Shown here: positions 14,428-22,727 of the stretch, piece by piece
How positions within the stretch are numbered: the first letter of the stretch is position 1
How the letters are laid out: the number at the start of each line of letters is the position of its first letter
From: Alistipes sp. CAG:831
GTDB lineage: Bacteria; Bacteroidota; Bacteroidia; Bacteroidales; UBA932
Length of the DNA stretch: 32,027 bases
Direction of reading: 5' to 3'
Assembly (NCBI GenBank): GCA_000432775.1
Contig: HF990412.1
Coordinates: 77,989-110,015, forward strand
Notes under the pieces: model-generated
What the model was told of the DNA's origin: nothing
The model's input: the letters and a program-made list of their open reading frames with translations, nothing else
The model's database searches: none
Position numbers and translations under genes: made by a program

Positions 14428-15774
14428 CTAGAAATACTTGTAGAAGAGAGCTATCGACTCCATACCCTTCTCGAACTGCGACAGCAGGTAGCTCTCGTTG
14501 GGCGAGTGAATCGTATCCCTTTCGAGTCCGAAGCCTATGAGCAGAGGGTCTGCCTTGAGTATCTGCTGCATCTCGGCCAGGATAGGAATCGAACCGCCGC
14601 CCCGGCTGGGCACGGGCTCTATGCCGTAAACTTCATAGATGGCTCTGGATGCGGCCTGATAGGCAGGGGAGGAGATGGGTATCAGGAATCCGTTTCCGCC
14701 GTGGTGGGTGGTCACCTTGACGCGCACGCCTTTGGGCACATGGCTCTCGATGTGCTCGGCGAAGAGCTCGGCGATGCGCCTCCAGTCCTGATTGGGAACC
14801 AGACGCATGGATATCTTGGCATGGGCCGTGGTGGGGATGACGGTCTTGGCGCCCTCGCCGGTGAAGCCGCCCCAGATGCCGTTGACATCCAGGCAGGGGC
14901 GTATGCCGGTGCGCTCGGGGGTGGTGTAGCCTTTCTCTCCGTCCACCTCGGGGATGTCCAGGAATCTCTTGTACTCGTCCAGGTCGAAGGGTGCGCGGCC
15001 CAGCAGCTCGCGGTCTGCCTTGGACAGCTCCACCACGTCATCGTAGAATCCCTTGATGGTGATGTGTCCGTCGGCGTCGATGAGGCCGTCCACTATCTTG
15101 CAGAGGGCATTGAGGGGATTGACCACAGCTCCGCCGTAGTGGCCGGAGTGCAGGTCCTTGTTCGGGCCGGTGACCTCTATCTCCATGTAGGTCAGGCCGC
15201 GCATGCCGCAGTTGATGGAAGGTACGTCCTCACCTATCATGGTGGTGTCGGATACGAGCATGATGTCGCATGCGAGCAGGTCCTTGTGCTCCTCGGCCCA
15301 TTTGGCCAGGGAGGGAGAGCCTATCTCTTCCTCACCCTCGAGGATGAACTTGATGTTGTGCCTCTGGAGTCCGTTGCGCACCAGATACTCGAAAGCCTTG
15401 ATGTGCATGAAGGACTGACCCTTGTCATCGTTGGCTCCGCGGGCATAGATGGCTCCGTCGCGGATCTCCGGCTCGAAGGGAGCGGACTTCCACAGCTCGA
15501 TGGGATCCACCGGCTGCACGTCGTAGTGGCCGTAGACGAGAATGGTCCTGAGTGAGGGGTCTATGATTTTCTCGGCGTAGACTACGGGATGCCCCGTCGT
15601 CTCATATACCTGAGCCCTGTCCGCGCCGGCCTCCTTGAGCAGGGAGGTGAGCTTGCGGGCGCAGGCGTACATATCGTCCTTGTGTGCGGGGTCTGAGCTG
15701 ATGGAGGGTATTCTCAGCAGCTCGAACAGTTCGGAGAGGAATCTCTCGCGGTTGGCTTCGTAGTAATTTTTCAT
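14428..15774 (-). CDS. M20-family metallopeptidase (dipeptidase)
   Basis: 448 residues with the two-domain M20 plan. Metal-binding and catalytic positions are visible in YGHYDVQP, GANDDKGQ, LEGEEEIGS and a late HSPNE. The lid/dimerisation domain lies between about 190 and 350 (NKDLHSGHYGGAVVNPLNAL). Relatives are cytoplasmic zinc dipeptidases of broad specificity; the exact substrate is not readable. It is separated from psd upstream by only 12 bases and is likely in the same transcript. Confidence 0.88.
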   Translation of the reverse strand: MKNYYEANRERFLSELFELLRIPSISSDPAHKDDMYACARKLTSLLKEAGADRAQVYETTGHPVVYAEKIIDPSLRTILVYGHYDVQPVDPIELWKSAPFEPEIRDGAIYARGANDDKGQSFMHIKAFEYLVRNGLQRHNIKFILEGEEEIGSPSLAKWAEEHKDLLACDIMLVSDTTMIGEDVPSINCGMRGLTYMEIEVTGPNKDLHSGHYGGAVVNPLNALCKIVDGLIDADGHITIKGFYDDVVELSKADRELLGRAPFDLDEYKRFLDIPEVDGEKGYTTPERTGIRPCLDVNGIWGGFTGEGAKTVIPTTAHAKISMRLVPNQDWRRIAELFAEHIESHVPKGVRVKVTTHHGGNGFLIPISSPAYQAASRAIYEVYGIEPVPSRGGGSIPILAEMQQILKADPLLIGFGLERDTIHSPNESYLLSQFEKGMESIALFYKYF

Positions 15775-15786
15775 GGGCGTATGGTA

Positions 15787-16488
15787 TTATTGATTTGTAT
15801 TTTCAGCGGCGGATGCGGTGGAAGCGGCGGGTGCGGCCAGTTCGGCGATTATGGTCTCAGCTCCCCTGACCTTGTCTCCTACGGCCACATTGACCTTGGT
15901 CCCGAGCGGCAGGAATACGTCGGCCCGCGAACCGAACTTGATGAATCCTATCTGCTGTCCGGCCTTGAACGGCTTCTCGTATTCTGCGTAGCATACCACC
16001 CTGCGGGCGAAGAGTCCGGCTATCTGACGGCAGAGCACCTCGGTCCCGTCCTCGTTTTTGAAGACGATGGTCGTCCTCTCGTTCTTGGTGGATGACTTGG
16101 AGTGCCAGGCTGCAAGGTATGTGCCGCGATGATAGCGGTAGAAGGATATGATGCCGGATACAGGGGCCCAGTTGACGTGTACATCGAAGAATGACATGAA
16201 CACCGATATCTGGAGTCTGCGGCCGTGGAAGTATTCCGGCTCCTCCACTTCCTGGATTATCACCACCTTGCCGTCGGCAGGAGCTGTGATTTTCCGGCTG
16301 TCACCTGTGGGTGTGCGCTTAGGTTCCCGGAAGAAGCAGATGAAGAATACGGCAAGTCCCATGGGTATGCTGAACAGTATCCAGTACAGGACCGGCGGGG
16401 CTCCGAAATACCGCGATGTGCCGCCGAGCAGTACGGCAAAGATGAGGGCCATAAGTATCGTAGTCGCTCCTTCCTTGTGTATCTTCAT
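15787..16488 (-). CDS. psd: Phosphatidylserine decarboxylase proenzyme
   Basis: 233 residues, the short prokaryotic type. Two N-terminal membrane helices (about 10-52) are followed by the catalytic domain with FFDVHVNWAPVSG and the self-cleavage site G186-S187 in IKFGSRADVFLP, where Ser187 becomes the pyruvoyl group. It makes phosphatidylethanolamine from phosphatidylserine at the inner membrane. The C-terminal tail is Ala/Thr-rich and probably dispensable. It sits 11 bases after cdsA, which makes the CDP-diacylglycerol precursor, so two steps of phospholipid synthesis are encoded together. Confidence 0.93.
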   Translation of the reverse strand: MKIHKEGATTILMALIFAVLLGGTSRYFGAPPVLYWILFSIPMGLAVFFICFFREPKRTPTGDSRKITAPADGKVVIIQEVEEPEYFHGRRLQISVFMSFFDVHVNWAPVSGIISFYRYHRGTYLAAWHSKSSTKNERTTIVFKNEDGTEVLCRQIAGLFARRVVCYAEYEKPFKAGQQIGFIKFGSRADVFLPLGTKVNVAVGDKVRGAETIIAELAAPAASTASAAENTNQ

Positions 16489-16499
16489 GACTTTCAGTA

Positions 16500-17327
16500 T
16501 TACAATCCGAACAATACGATATACAGGACAGTCACCGGAAATGCCAGCAGCGCTCCGTCGAACCGGTCCAGCAGTCCTCCGTGCCCGGGCATGATGCGTC
16601 CGGCGTCCTTGACCCCAAAGTTACGTTTTAATTGCGATTCCGCCAAATCCCCGACGGTAGAAGTCACGTTGATCAGTACCGCCAGAGCCAGGCAGTGGTA
16701 CCAGGGGAAGTCCACCAGTGCGAAATGCCCTATGCACCAGCCGGCGGCCAGGGCCAGCACCAGCCCTCCGAAGTATCCCTCCCAGGTCTTGTTGGGGGAA
16801 ATGGAGGGGAAGAGCTTGTGCCCGTGTCTGCGTCCGAAGGCCATACCGCTCAGGTAGGCCCCTACGTCCGAGCTCCAGATGATGATCATCACGGCCAGCA
16901 GCACCCGCCCGTCGAAGTCCCCCTCGGGGGAGAATACGATAATGCCGGTCAATGCGAACGGCAGGGCGATGTACAGCAGGGAGGTCAATATAAAAGGAGT
17001 GGTGCGGTAGGCTTCCCCCTCGCGGGCATAAAGCACGGCCACGAAAATCAGGGATACCAGCACCGGCAGTACCAGCAGCCACTTCCGGTCCAGGCCGTAG
17101 CCGCAGCACAGGAACGTCAGCAGGAAAGTGAGGATGCCTGTGACTATGGCAATGGCCTTTGCGGCCTTTTCGTGAGGTCCTACGGTGATTCTGAGGTATT
17201 CGGTCATCATTACCGTCACCGCGAAGATGAACAGTACGGCGTAGGCGGCCGGATGCCACAGCAGGGCTGCCAGGAAGAGAGCCAGGAAAACGGCTCCGCT
17301 AAGCGTTCTGGTCAGCAGGTTCTTCAT
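16500..17327 (-). CDS. cdsA: Phosphatidate cytidylyltransferase
   Basis: 275 residues with about eight hydrophobic helices. The C-terminal family signature is clear (LKRNFGVKDAGRIMPGHGG followed by LLDRFD), with the conserved Lys-Asp, PGHGG and DR-x-D metal-binding residues. It forms CDP-diacylglycerol from CTP and phosphatidate in the inner membrane. The start at 17327 overlaps the end of ftsH by 29 bases, indicating translational coupling; psd follows directly. Confidence 0.93.
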   Translation of the reverse strand: MKNLLTRTLSGAVFLALFLAALLWHPAAYAVLFIFAVTVMMTEYLRITVGPHEKAAKAIAIVTGILTFLLTFLCCGYGLDRKWLLVLPVLVSLIFVAVLYAREGEAYRTTPFILTSLLYIALPFALTGIIVFSPEGDFDGRVLLAVMIIIWSSDVGAYLSGMAFGRRHGHKLFPSISPNKTWEGYFGGLVLALAAGWCIGHFALVDFPWYHCLALAVLINVTSTVGDLAESQLKRNFGVKDAGRIMPGHGGLLDRFDGALLAFPVTVLYIVLFGL

Positions 17328-19404
17328 GAGGCTCGGCTATGTCTGCGGTGGAAGAGGTGACTCCGGCGGTGTCAGTTCCGGCTGAGGCAGAGGCCGTGGC
17401 TGTGGCCTCGGGGGCTGTAGCCCCGTCGGTGATGCTCTGCGGTTTCTGTCCGCCGGGACGTTCTCCGAATATCTTGACCAGGTCGTCTGTGAAGATGACC
17501 TCGCGCTCGAGCAGCATCTCGGCCAGCCTGATGAAGCCGTCCATGTGCTCGCGCAGCACTTTCAGGGCTGTCGTGTGGGCCTGGTCTATGAAGCCCTTGG
17601 CCTCTGCATCGATCAGCTCTGCGGTCTTCTCGCTGTAGGGCTTGCTGAGGTTGTAGCCGGAGTTGCCGGAGGAGTCGTAGAAGGAGATGTTGCCGACCTT
17701 GTCGCTCATACCGAAGTAGGTGACCATGGCGTAGGCCTGCTTGGTGACCTTCTCGAGGTCGTTCATGGCTCCGGTGGAGATCTTGCCGTTGATGATCTCC
17801 TCTGCGGCGCGGCCTCCGAGGGTGGCGGCCATCTCGTCCATCATCTGCTCGGTGGTGGTTATCTGCCTCTCCTCGGGCAGGTACCAGGCGGCGCCGAGGG
17901 CGTTGCCGCGGGGGATGATGGTGACTTTCAGCAGAGGATTGGCGTGGGGCAGCCACCAGCTTACGGTGGCGTGGCCGGCCTCGTGGTATGCTATGGTACG
18001 CTTTTCTGCGGGCGATATGATCTTGCTGCGTCTTTCCAGTCCGCCTACGATGCGGTCGATGGCATCGAGGAAGTCCTGGCGGTCTACGGCCTTCTTGTTC
18101 TTGCGGGCGGCTATCAGTGCGGCCTCGTTGCAGACGTTGGCTATGTCCGCTCCGGAGAAGCCGGGGGTCTGCTTGGCCAGGAACTCCATGTCGAAGTTCT
18201 CTACCAGCTTGACCTTGCGCAGATGCACCTTGAATATCTCCAGGCGCTCGTTCTGCTCGGGCAGGTCCACGTGGATCTGGCGGTCGAAGCGGCCGGCCCT
18301 CATGAGGGCCTTGTCGAGGATGTCGGCGCGGTTGGTGGCGGCGAGGATGATGACTCCGGAGTTGGTCCCGAAGCCGTCCATCTCCGTGAGCAGCTGGTTG
18401 AGGGTGTTCTCCCTTTCGTCATTGGAGGAGAATCCGACGTTCTTGCTCCTGGCCCGTCCTACGGCGTCTATCTCGTCGATGAAGACGATGCAGGGGGCCT
18501 TCTCCTTGGCCTGGCGGAAGAGGTCGCGCACGCGGGAGGCTCCCACACCGACGAACATCTCCACGAAGTCGGAGCCGCTGATGGAGAAGAAAGGCACGTT
18601 GGCCTCACCGGCCACAGCCTTGGCCAGCAGGGTCTTTCCCGTACCCGGAGGGCCCACGAGCAGGGCGCCTTTCGGAATCTTTCCTCCGAGGGCCGTGTAT
18701 TTCTGGGGATTCTTCAGGAAGTCTACTATTTCCATCACCTCTACCTTGGCTTCCTCCAGACCTGCGACATCCTTGAAGGTAACCTTCACGTTGTTCTCTT
18801 TCTCATACAGCTTGGCCTGAGACTTGCCGACATTGAAGATGCCGCCTCCCGGCCCTCCGCCCATATTCTTCTGCATGGGACGGAACATGATGAACCACAG
18901 CAGGCCGAAGAGCAGCAGGGGGAAGATGATCCAGTCGAAGATCTGGCCGAAGTAGTTGTTGCGCTCCTCGGTGGATATGGTGAACCGCTGGGCGGTGGGC
19001 AGCTCCATGCGGGCCTCCTCGAAATTCTCCTCGGCGTTGAAGTTGGAGGAGACTATGAAGTAGAAATGAGGTCCGGCCGCCGGGGTCTGGCCTCCGAAAT
19101 AACGGTTGACATACTTGGAGAGCGAGTCCTTGCGGATGTAGACCTCTGCCCTGTGCAGATTGGTGATGTAGGTGATCTTCTCGACGTCTCCGTGCGGGAT
19201 CATGCTCTCCTTGACTGTGAGCCACTCGGTCTTGACGGGGTCGGAGCCGGAGTAGTTCCGCACTATCCATATCATCGCGATGCCGAAGATGACATACAGG
19301 GCCCACATCAGCCCGCGCATGGGACGGACGGGGCCGGGGGTGCCTCCCGGTCTGCGGTTATTGTTTCCTGTATTGCCTGTGTTCTTGTTCTGAGGGGTGT
19401 TCAT
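17299..19404 (-). CDS. ftsH: ATP-dependent zinc metalloprotease FtsH
   Basis: 701 residues from ATG 19404. Two membrane helices (about 30-50 and 155-175) flank a periplasmic domain. The AAA+ module has Walker A GPPGTGKT (about 251-258), Walker B IVFIDEID and the second region of homology NRADILDKALMRAGRFDRQ. The zinc protease has HEAGH (about 474-478). The Ala/Thr-rich C-terminal tail is typical of Bacteroidetes. It degrades membrane and short-lived proteins. I prefer 19404 because it lies after the rsfS stop (19412); an in-frame ATG at 19422 would overlap it by 11 bases and is possible. Confidence 0.95.
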   Translation of the reverse strand: MNTPQNKNTGNTGNNNRRPGGTPGPVRPMRGLMWALYVIFGIAMIWIVRNYSGSDPVKTEWLTVKESMIPHGDVEKITYITNLHRAEVYIRKDSLSKYVNRYFGGQTPAAGPHFYFIVSSNFNAEENFEEARMELPTAQRFTISTEERNNYFGQIFDWIIFPLLLFGLLWFIMFRPMQKNMGGGPGGGIFNVGKSQAKLYEKENNVKVTFKDVAGLEEAKVEVMEIVDFLKNPQKYTALGGKIPKGALLVGPPGTGKTLLAKAVAGEANVPFFSISGSDFVEMFVGVGASRVRDLFRQAKEKAPCIVFIDEIDAVGRARSKNVGFSSNDERENTLNQLLTEMDGFGTNSGVIILAATNRADILDKALMRAGRFDRQIHVDLPEQNERLEIFKVHLRKVKLVENFDMEFLAKQTPGFSGADIANVCNEAALIAARKNKKAVDRQDFLDAIDRIVGGLERRSKIISPAEKRTIAYHEAGHATVSWWLPHANPLLKVTIIPRGNALGAAWYLPEERQITTTEQMMDEMAATLGGRAAEEIINGKISTGAMNDLEKVTKQAYAMVTYFGMSDKVGNISFYDSSGNSGYNLSKPYSEKTAELIDAEAKGFIDQAHTTALKVLREHMDGFIRLAEMLLEREVIFTDDLVKIFGERPGGQKPQSITDGATAPEATATASASAGTDTAGVTSSTADIAEPHEEPADQNA

Positions 19405-19411
19405 ATTGTCT

Positions 19412-19759
19412 TTACTGTTCATCCTTATAATCCTTGCGGTCCGCATCTGCCCAGAGGTCCTCCAGGCGGTAGAAGTTCCGGTATTCGGTCTGGAAGATAT
19501 GCACCACGACGTTGAGGTAGTCGAGAATCACCCAGAACCCGTTTTCCTTGCCCTGGGCCCTGACCACTTTCCGTCCGGCCTTCTCAATCATCCTCTCCTC
19601 TATGTTGTCCGCAATGGCGGCCACCTGGGTGGTGGAGTCCGCGTTGCATATCACGAAAGCATCCGTGATGGCTGTTCCTATCTTCTTCAGGTCGAGGGCG
19701 CACACATTCTTCGCCTTCTTCTCAAGCATAGCCTCGGCTATGATGTCGATTTCTGTCAT
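19412..19759 (-). CDS. rsfS: Ribosome silencing factor RsfS
   Basis: 115 residues with the single RsfS/Iojap domain: AKNVCALDLKKIGTAITDAF, CNADSTTQVAAIADNI and GFWVILDYLNVVVHIF followed by RNFYRLEDLWADA. It binds ribosomal protein L14 and blocks subunit joining in starvation. The chosen ATG at 19759 lies 25 bases downstream of a strong -7 box on the minus strand; an in-frame ATG at 19822 would lie upstream of that box and inside birA. First gene of the rsfS-ftsH-cdsA-psd run. Confidence 0.93.
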   Translation of the reverse strand: MTEIDIIAEAMLEKKAKNVCALDLKKIGTAITDAFVICNADSTTQVAAIADNIEERMIEKAGRKVVRAQGKENGFWVILDYLNVVVHIFQTEYRNFYRLEDLWADADRKDYKDEQ

Positions 19760-19770
19760 AAATATTTTCC

Positions 19771-19778
19771 TAATTTTG
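19771..19778 (+). promoter_or_regulatory. Possible -7 box for birA
   Basis: TAATTTTG fits TAnnTTTG on the plus strand, 32 bases before the birA ATG, inside the 51-base divergent gap shared with rsfS. The two divergent boxes lie only five bases apart, so the polymerases would compete. Confidence 0.4.
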
Positions 19779-19783
19779 CCGTG

Positions 19784-19791
19784 CAAAGATA
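19784..19791 (-). promoter_or_regulatory. -7 box of the rsfS-ftsH operon
   Basis: On the minus strand TATCTTTG (19791 to 19784) matches TAnnTTTG and is followed after 24 bases by the rsfS ATG. No TTTG -33 is obvious in the AT-rich stretch upstream. Confidence 0.5.
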
Positions 19792-19810
19792 ATAATATAA
19801 AAATTGTGCC

Positions 19811-20593
19811 ATGAATATTCATTGGGAAAATATGACGGACTCCACCAATCTCGATGCCTGGAGGGGTAGAGAGGCTGCGGAGGACATGGAAGTCTGGTGC
19901 GCTGAGTTCCAGACGGCGGGACGGGGACAGAGGGGCAACCGCTGGGAGAGCGCCAGAGGAGAGAATCTGATGTTCTCAATCCTTTTCAAGCCACTGGGGC
20001 TCAGGGCAGCGGACCAGTTCGTCCTCTCCCAGGCCTGTGCGGTGGGAATTGCGAGGTATCTGCAGGGCAAGGGACTGGACGGGGTCAGGGTCAAATGGCC
20101 CAATGACGTCTATATCAGCGACCGGAAGGTCTGCGGGATGCTCCTGGAGAACACCCTTAAGGGTGACACATTGGCAGTCAGCATAGCGGGTATAGGCCTC
20201 AACATCAACCAGCGGGTCTTCTCTCCGGAACTGCCGAATCCCACCTCGCTCCTTCTCGCTCTGGATGAGACCGTTCCGGAGGAGAAGAGACCCCTGCCGC
20301 CGCTGGACCCGCATGCCGAGCTGCCGCAGGTGCTGGAGGAGATATTTTCCCTCTACAGGGCAATAGGAAAGGACGGCCGCGTACCGGGGCTGGACGAAGA
20401 GTATGAGGCTCTGCTCTACCGCAGGGGGGTGCTCTCGGAGTTCGAGGAGACGGAATATTTCACAGGCGGAACTCCCGTGCGCTTCCGCGGCACAATCCTC
20501 GGGGTAGAGAGAAAAACCGCCCGTCTTGTGGTCGTACACGAAGACGGACGGGGGGTTAAGTATTATTTTAAGGAAATAAGGTACGTGCTGTAG
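19811..20593 (+). CDS. birA: Biotin--[biotin carboxyl-carrier protein] ligase
   Basis: 260 residues. It has the catalytic domain only, without the N-terminal DNA-binding domain of the E. coli protein, so it is an enzyme and not a repressor. Motifs: AEFQTAGRGQRGNRW (biotinyl-AMP binding loop), VKWPNDVYISDRKVCGML (active-site lysine region) and IAGIGLNIN. The C-terminal small domain (from about 205) is the SH3-like part. It activates biotin with ATP and attaches it to acyl-CoA carboxylase carrier protein. It runs divergently from rsfS and converges on rpe with a six-base gap. Confidence 0.93.
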   Translation: MNIHWENMTDSTNLDAWRGREAAEDMEVWCAEFQTAGRGQRGNRWESARGENLMFSILFKPLGLRAADQFVLSQACAVGIARYLQGKGLDGVRVKWPNDVYISDRKVCGMLLENTLKGDTLAVSIAGIGLNINQRVFSPELPNPTSLLLALDETVPEEKRPLPPLDPHAELPQVLEEIFSLYRAIGKDGRVPGLDEEYEALLYRRGVLSEFEETEYFTGGTPVRFRGTILGVERKTARLVVVHEDGRGVKYYFKEIRYVL

Positions 20594-20609
20594 GTCCCGC
20601 TACAGGGAC
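20594..20609. terminator. Small stem-loop at the birA/rpe convergent junction
   Basis: GTCCC (20594-20598) and GGGAC (20605-20609) form a 5-bp stem (extendable with a wobble pair) between the converging genes, overlapping the last rpe codons. It may serve both directions; no T-run is present. Confidence 0.3.
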
Positions 20610-21262
20610 TTGAACAGTTCTACTGTCGCAATCGGATCCTCGGACGCGAACACGGCGTTCCCGGTGACCACCACATCGGCTCCGGCATCGCGGAGTGCTC
20701 CTGCATTGGTGAGGTTGACGCCGCCGTCAATCTCGATGAGGGCGTGCGAGCCGGTACGGAGCAGCAGCTCCTTGGTCTCGGCAACCTTGCGGTAGGTGCT
20801 CTCGATGAAGGACTGGCCTCCGAAACCGGGGTTGACCGACATCAGGACGACCATGTCGCAGAATTCGGCTATGTATTCGAGGGACGACACGGGGGTGTGC
20901 GGGTTGAGCACCACGCCGGCCTTCATGCCGTTGGCGCGGATGTTCTGCAGGCTGCGGTGCAGATGGGTGCAGGCCTCGTAGTGTACGGTGACGTACTCGG
21001 GAGCGGCGTCGCGCAGCACTCCGATGTACCGGTCCGGGTCCACAATCATCAGGTGTACGTCCAGGGGTTTGACGGCCTTCTTCGCTATGTTGCGGATGAC
21101 CGGAAATCCGAAGGATATGTTGGGAACGAAGACCCCGTCCATCACGTCCAGATGGATAAAGTCGCATTGGGAGGAATTCAGCATCTCCAGGGTCTCTCCC
21201 AGACGGGTGAAGTCCGAGGTGAGGATGGAGGGGGCTATCTGCAGATGACGTTTCTCACTCAT
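20600..21262 (-). CDS. rpe: Ribulose-phosphate 3-epimerase
   Basis: 220 residues, standard length. TIM-barrel motifs are all present: IAPSILTSDFTRLGE, the metal-binding FIHLDVMDGVFVPNISFG, DVHLMI, VLMSVNPGFGGQSF and the phosphate-binding IDGGVNLTNAG with VVVTGNAVF. It interconverts ribulose-5-phosphate and xylulose-5-phosphate in the pentose phosphate pathway. It is 12 bases after pepD on the minus strand and probably shares its transcript. Confidence 0.95.
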   Translation of the reverse strand: MSEKRHLQIAPSILTSDFTRLGETLEMLNSSQCDFIHLDVMDGVFVPNISFGFPVIRNIAKKAVKPLDVHLMIVDPDRYIGVLRDAAPEYVTVHYEACTHLHRSLQNIRANGMKAGVVLNPHTPVSSLEYIAEFCDMVVLMSVNPGFGGQSFIESTYRKVAETKELLLRTGSHALIEIDGGVNLTNAGALRDAGADVVVTGNAVFASEDPIATVELFKSL

Positions 21263-21274
21263 GGCGCTGTGGGG

Positions 21275-22714
21275 TTATCTGCATTCTCTGATCACATCCT
21301 CCAGCAGCAGGACGAAACGGTCCAGGCTGGCCAGATCCAGTCTCTCTCCGGGAGCGTGTACTCCGCGCAGGGTGGGACCGAAGGATATCATGTCCAGATG
21401 AGGGTATTTGTCCAGGAAGAGTCCGCATTCCAGTCCGGCGTGGATGGCCCGAACTACGGGATCCTTGCCGAAGAGGCGGCGGTAGGAGGCCTTGCAGACT
21501 TCCAGGATATGAGATTTCAGGCTGGGTTTCCAGCCGGGGTATTCGGATTCGTGGGTGACCTCGGCTCCGGCTACGCTGAATGCGGCCTCAATGCGGGAGG
21601 CGGCGTTGCGGCGGGCGGAGTTGGTCGAGCTGCGCTGGCTGGTGCCTACGCGGATAATGCTGCCTTCCTGCATCTTGACCGAGGCGAGGTTGGAGGATGT
21701 CTCCACCAGTCCCTTGACCTCTGCGCTCATGGCCATCACTCCGTGGGGTACGGCATGCAGGGCTCGGATGAGGTTGAAGGCGGTGCTGTCGTCTATGGCC
21801 TCGGCCGGTACCGGGAGGCCGCTCTCCCACACGGGAGCAATATCCGGGTCAGTTACGGAGTACTCGTCCTTCAGCTCGGCCAGTACCTCTTCCAGAATGT
21901 TCCTGACAGTAGATGCGTCCCCGGGGCTTACGGCTATCACGGCCGAGGCCTCGCGGGCGATGGCGTTGCGCTTGTTGCCTCCGTCTATCGAGCAGAGGAC
22001 GGCGGGTACTTCGCTCCATACGCGGAAAAGCAGTCTTGCCAGGGACTGTACGGCGTTGGAGCGGCCCTTGTCTATGTCATCCCCGCTGTGTCCGCCGATG
22101 CCGCCGCAGAATCCGGCCTTGACGCAGACCTTGCCTGCGGGTACCGGAACCGGGGTATAGTGGAATTTCGCTGTGGTGTCAATGCCTCCGGCGCAGCCGA
22201 TGAACAGCTCTCCTTCATCCTCAGAGTCGAGGTTGAGCAGGATGCTGCCGGTGAGGAAGTCCGGTTTCAGGGCGAATGCTCCGTCCAGTCCGGTCTCCTC
22301 GGATGTGGTGAAGAGGCACTCAATCCTGCCGTGGGGCAGTTCCTTGTCCTCCAGCACGGCCAGCTGGGCGGCGATGCCTATGCCGCAGTCGGCTCCGAGG
22401 GTAGTGTCCTTGGCTATCAGCCAGCCGTCTTCCACCACTGCCTTGATGGGGTCCTTGGAGAAATCGTGCTCGACCCCGCTGTTCTTCTCGCAGACCATGT
22501 CCGAGTGGCTCTGGAGGATGACGGTCGGGGCGTTTTCCCGGCCGGGAGTGGCGGGTATGGTGATGAGGACGTTGCCGGCCTCATCGGTCCTGCAGTCCAT
22601 GCCGCGGTCGGCGGCGAACTTCTGGAGGTACGCGATGATGTGCTCCTCGTGTCCCGATTCGCGCGGAATGGTCATAATCTCGCGGAAGTGGGAGAGAACT
22701 TGTGCTGAAGTCAT
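21275..22714 (-). CDS. pepD: Aminoacyl-histidine dipeptidase (PepD, M20C)
   Basis: 479 residues, the length of the PepD subfamily. Metal ligands appear in VILQSHSDMVCEK, TLGADCGIGIAA, TTSEETGLDGA and LLNLDSEDEGE, followed by the subfamily mark GGIGGHSGDDI. It is a cytoplasmic zinc peptidase that splits Xaa-His and other dipeptides. It begins 13 bases downstream of dnaA and is probably co-transcribed with it. Confidence 0.92.
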   Translation of the reverse strand: MTSAQVLSHFREIMTIPRESGHEEHIIAYLQKFAADRGMDCRTDEAGNVLITIPATPGRENAPTVILQSHSDMVCEKNSGVEHDFSKDPIKAVVEDGWLIAKDTTLGADCGIGIAAQLAVLEDKELPHGRIECLFTTSEETGLDGAFALKPDFLTGSILLNLDSEDEGELFIGCAGGIDTTAKFHYTPVPVPAGKVCVKAGFCGGIGGHSGDDIDKGRSNAVQSLARLLFRVWSEVPAVLCSIDGGNKRNAIAREASAVIAVSPGDASTVRNILEEVLAELKDEYSVTDPDIAPVWESGLPVPAEAIDDSTAFNLIRALHAVPHGVMAMSAEVKGLVETSSNLASVKMQEGSIIRVGTSQRSSTNSARRNAASRIEAAFSVAGAEVTHESEYPGWKPSLKSHILEVCKASYRRLFGKDPVVRAIHAGLECGLFLDKYPHLDMISFGPTLRGVHAPGERLDLASLDRFVLLLEDVIRECR

Positions 22715-22727
22715 GGCTTTATGATGT

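Noticed and set aside
14506..15555. Long open frame on the plus strand opposite the M20 peptidase gene (349 codons)
   Set aside because: It is the antisense shadow of a clear M20 peptidase in G+C-rich DNA; its product is low-complexity with no family likeness.
17545..19515. 656-codon plus-strand frame opposite ftsH
   Set aside because: Antisense of ftsH, whose domains are all intact; the frame is a by-product of codon bias.
20744..22708. 654-codon plus-strand frame across rpe and pepD
   Set aside because: It runs through two real genes on the other strand and shows no motif of its own.
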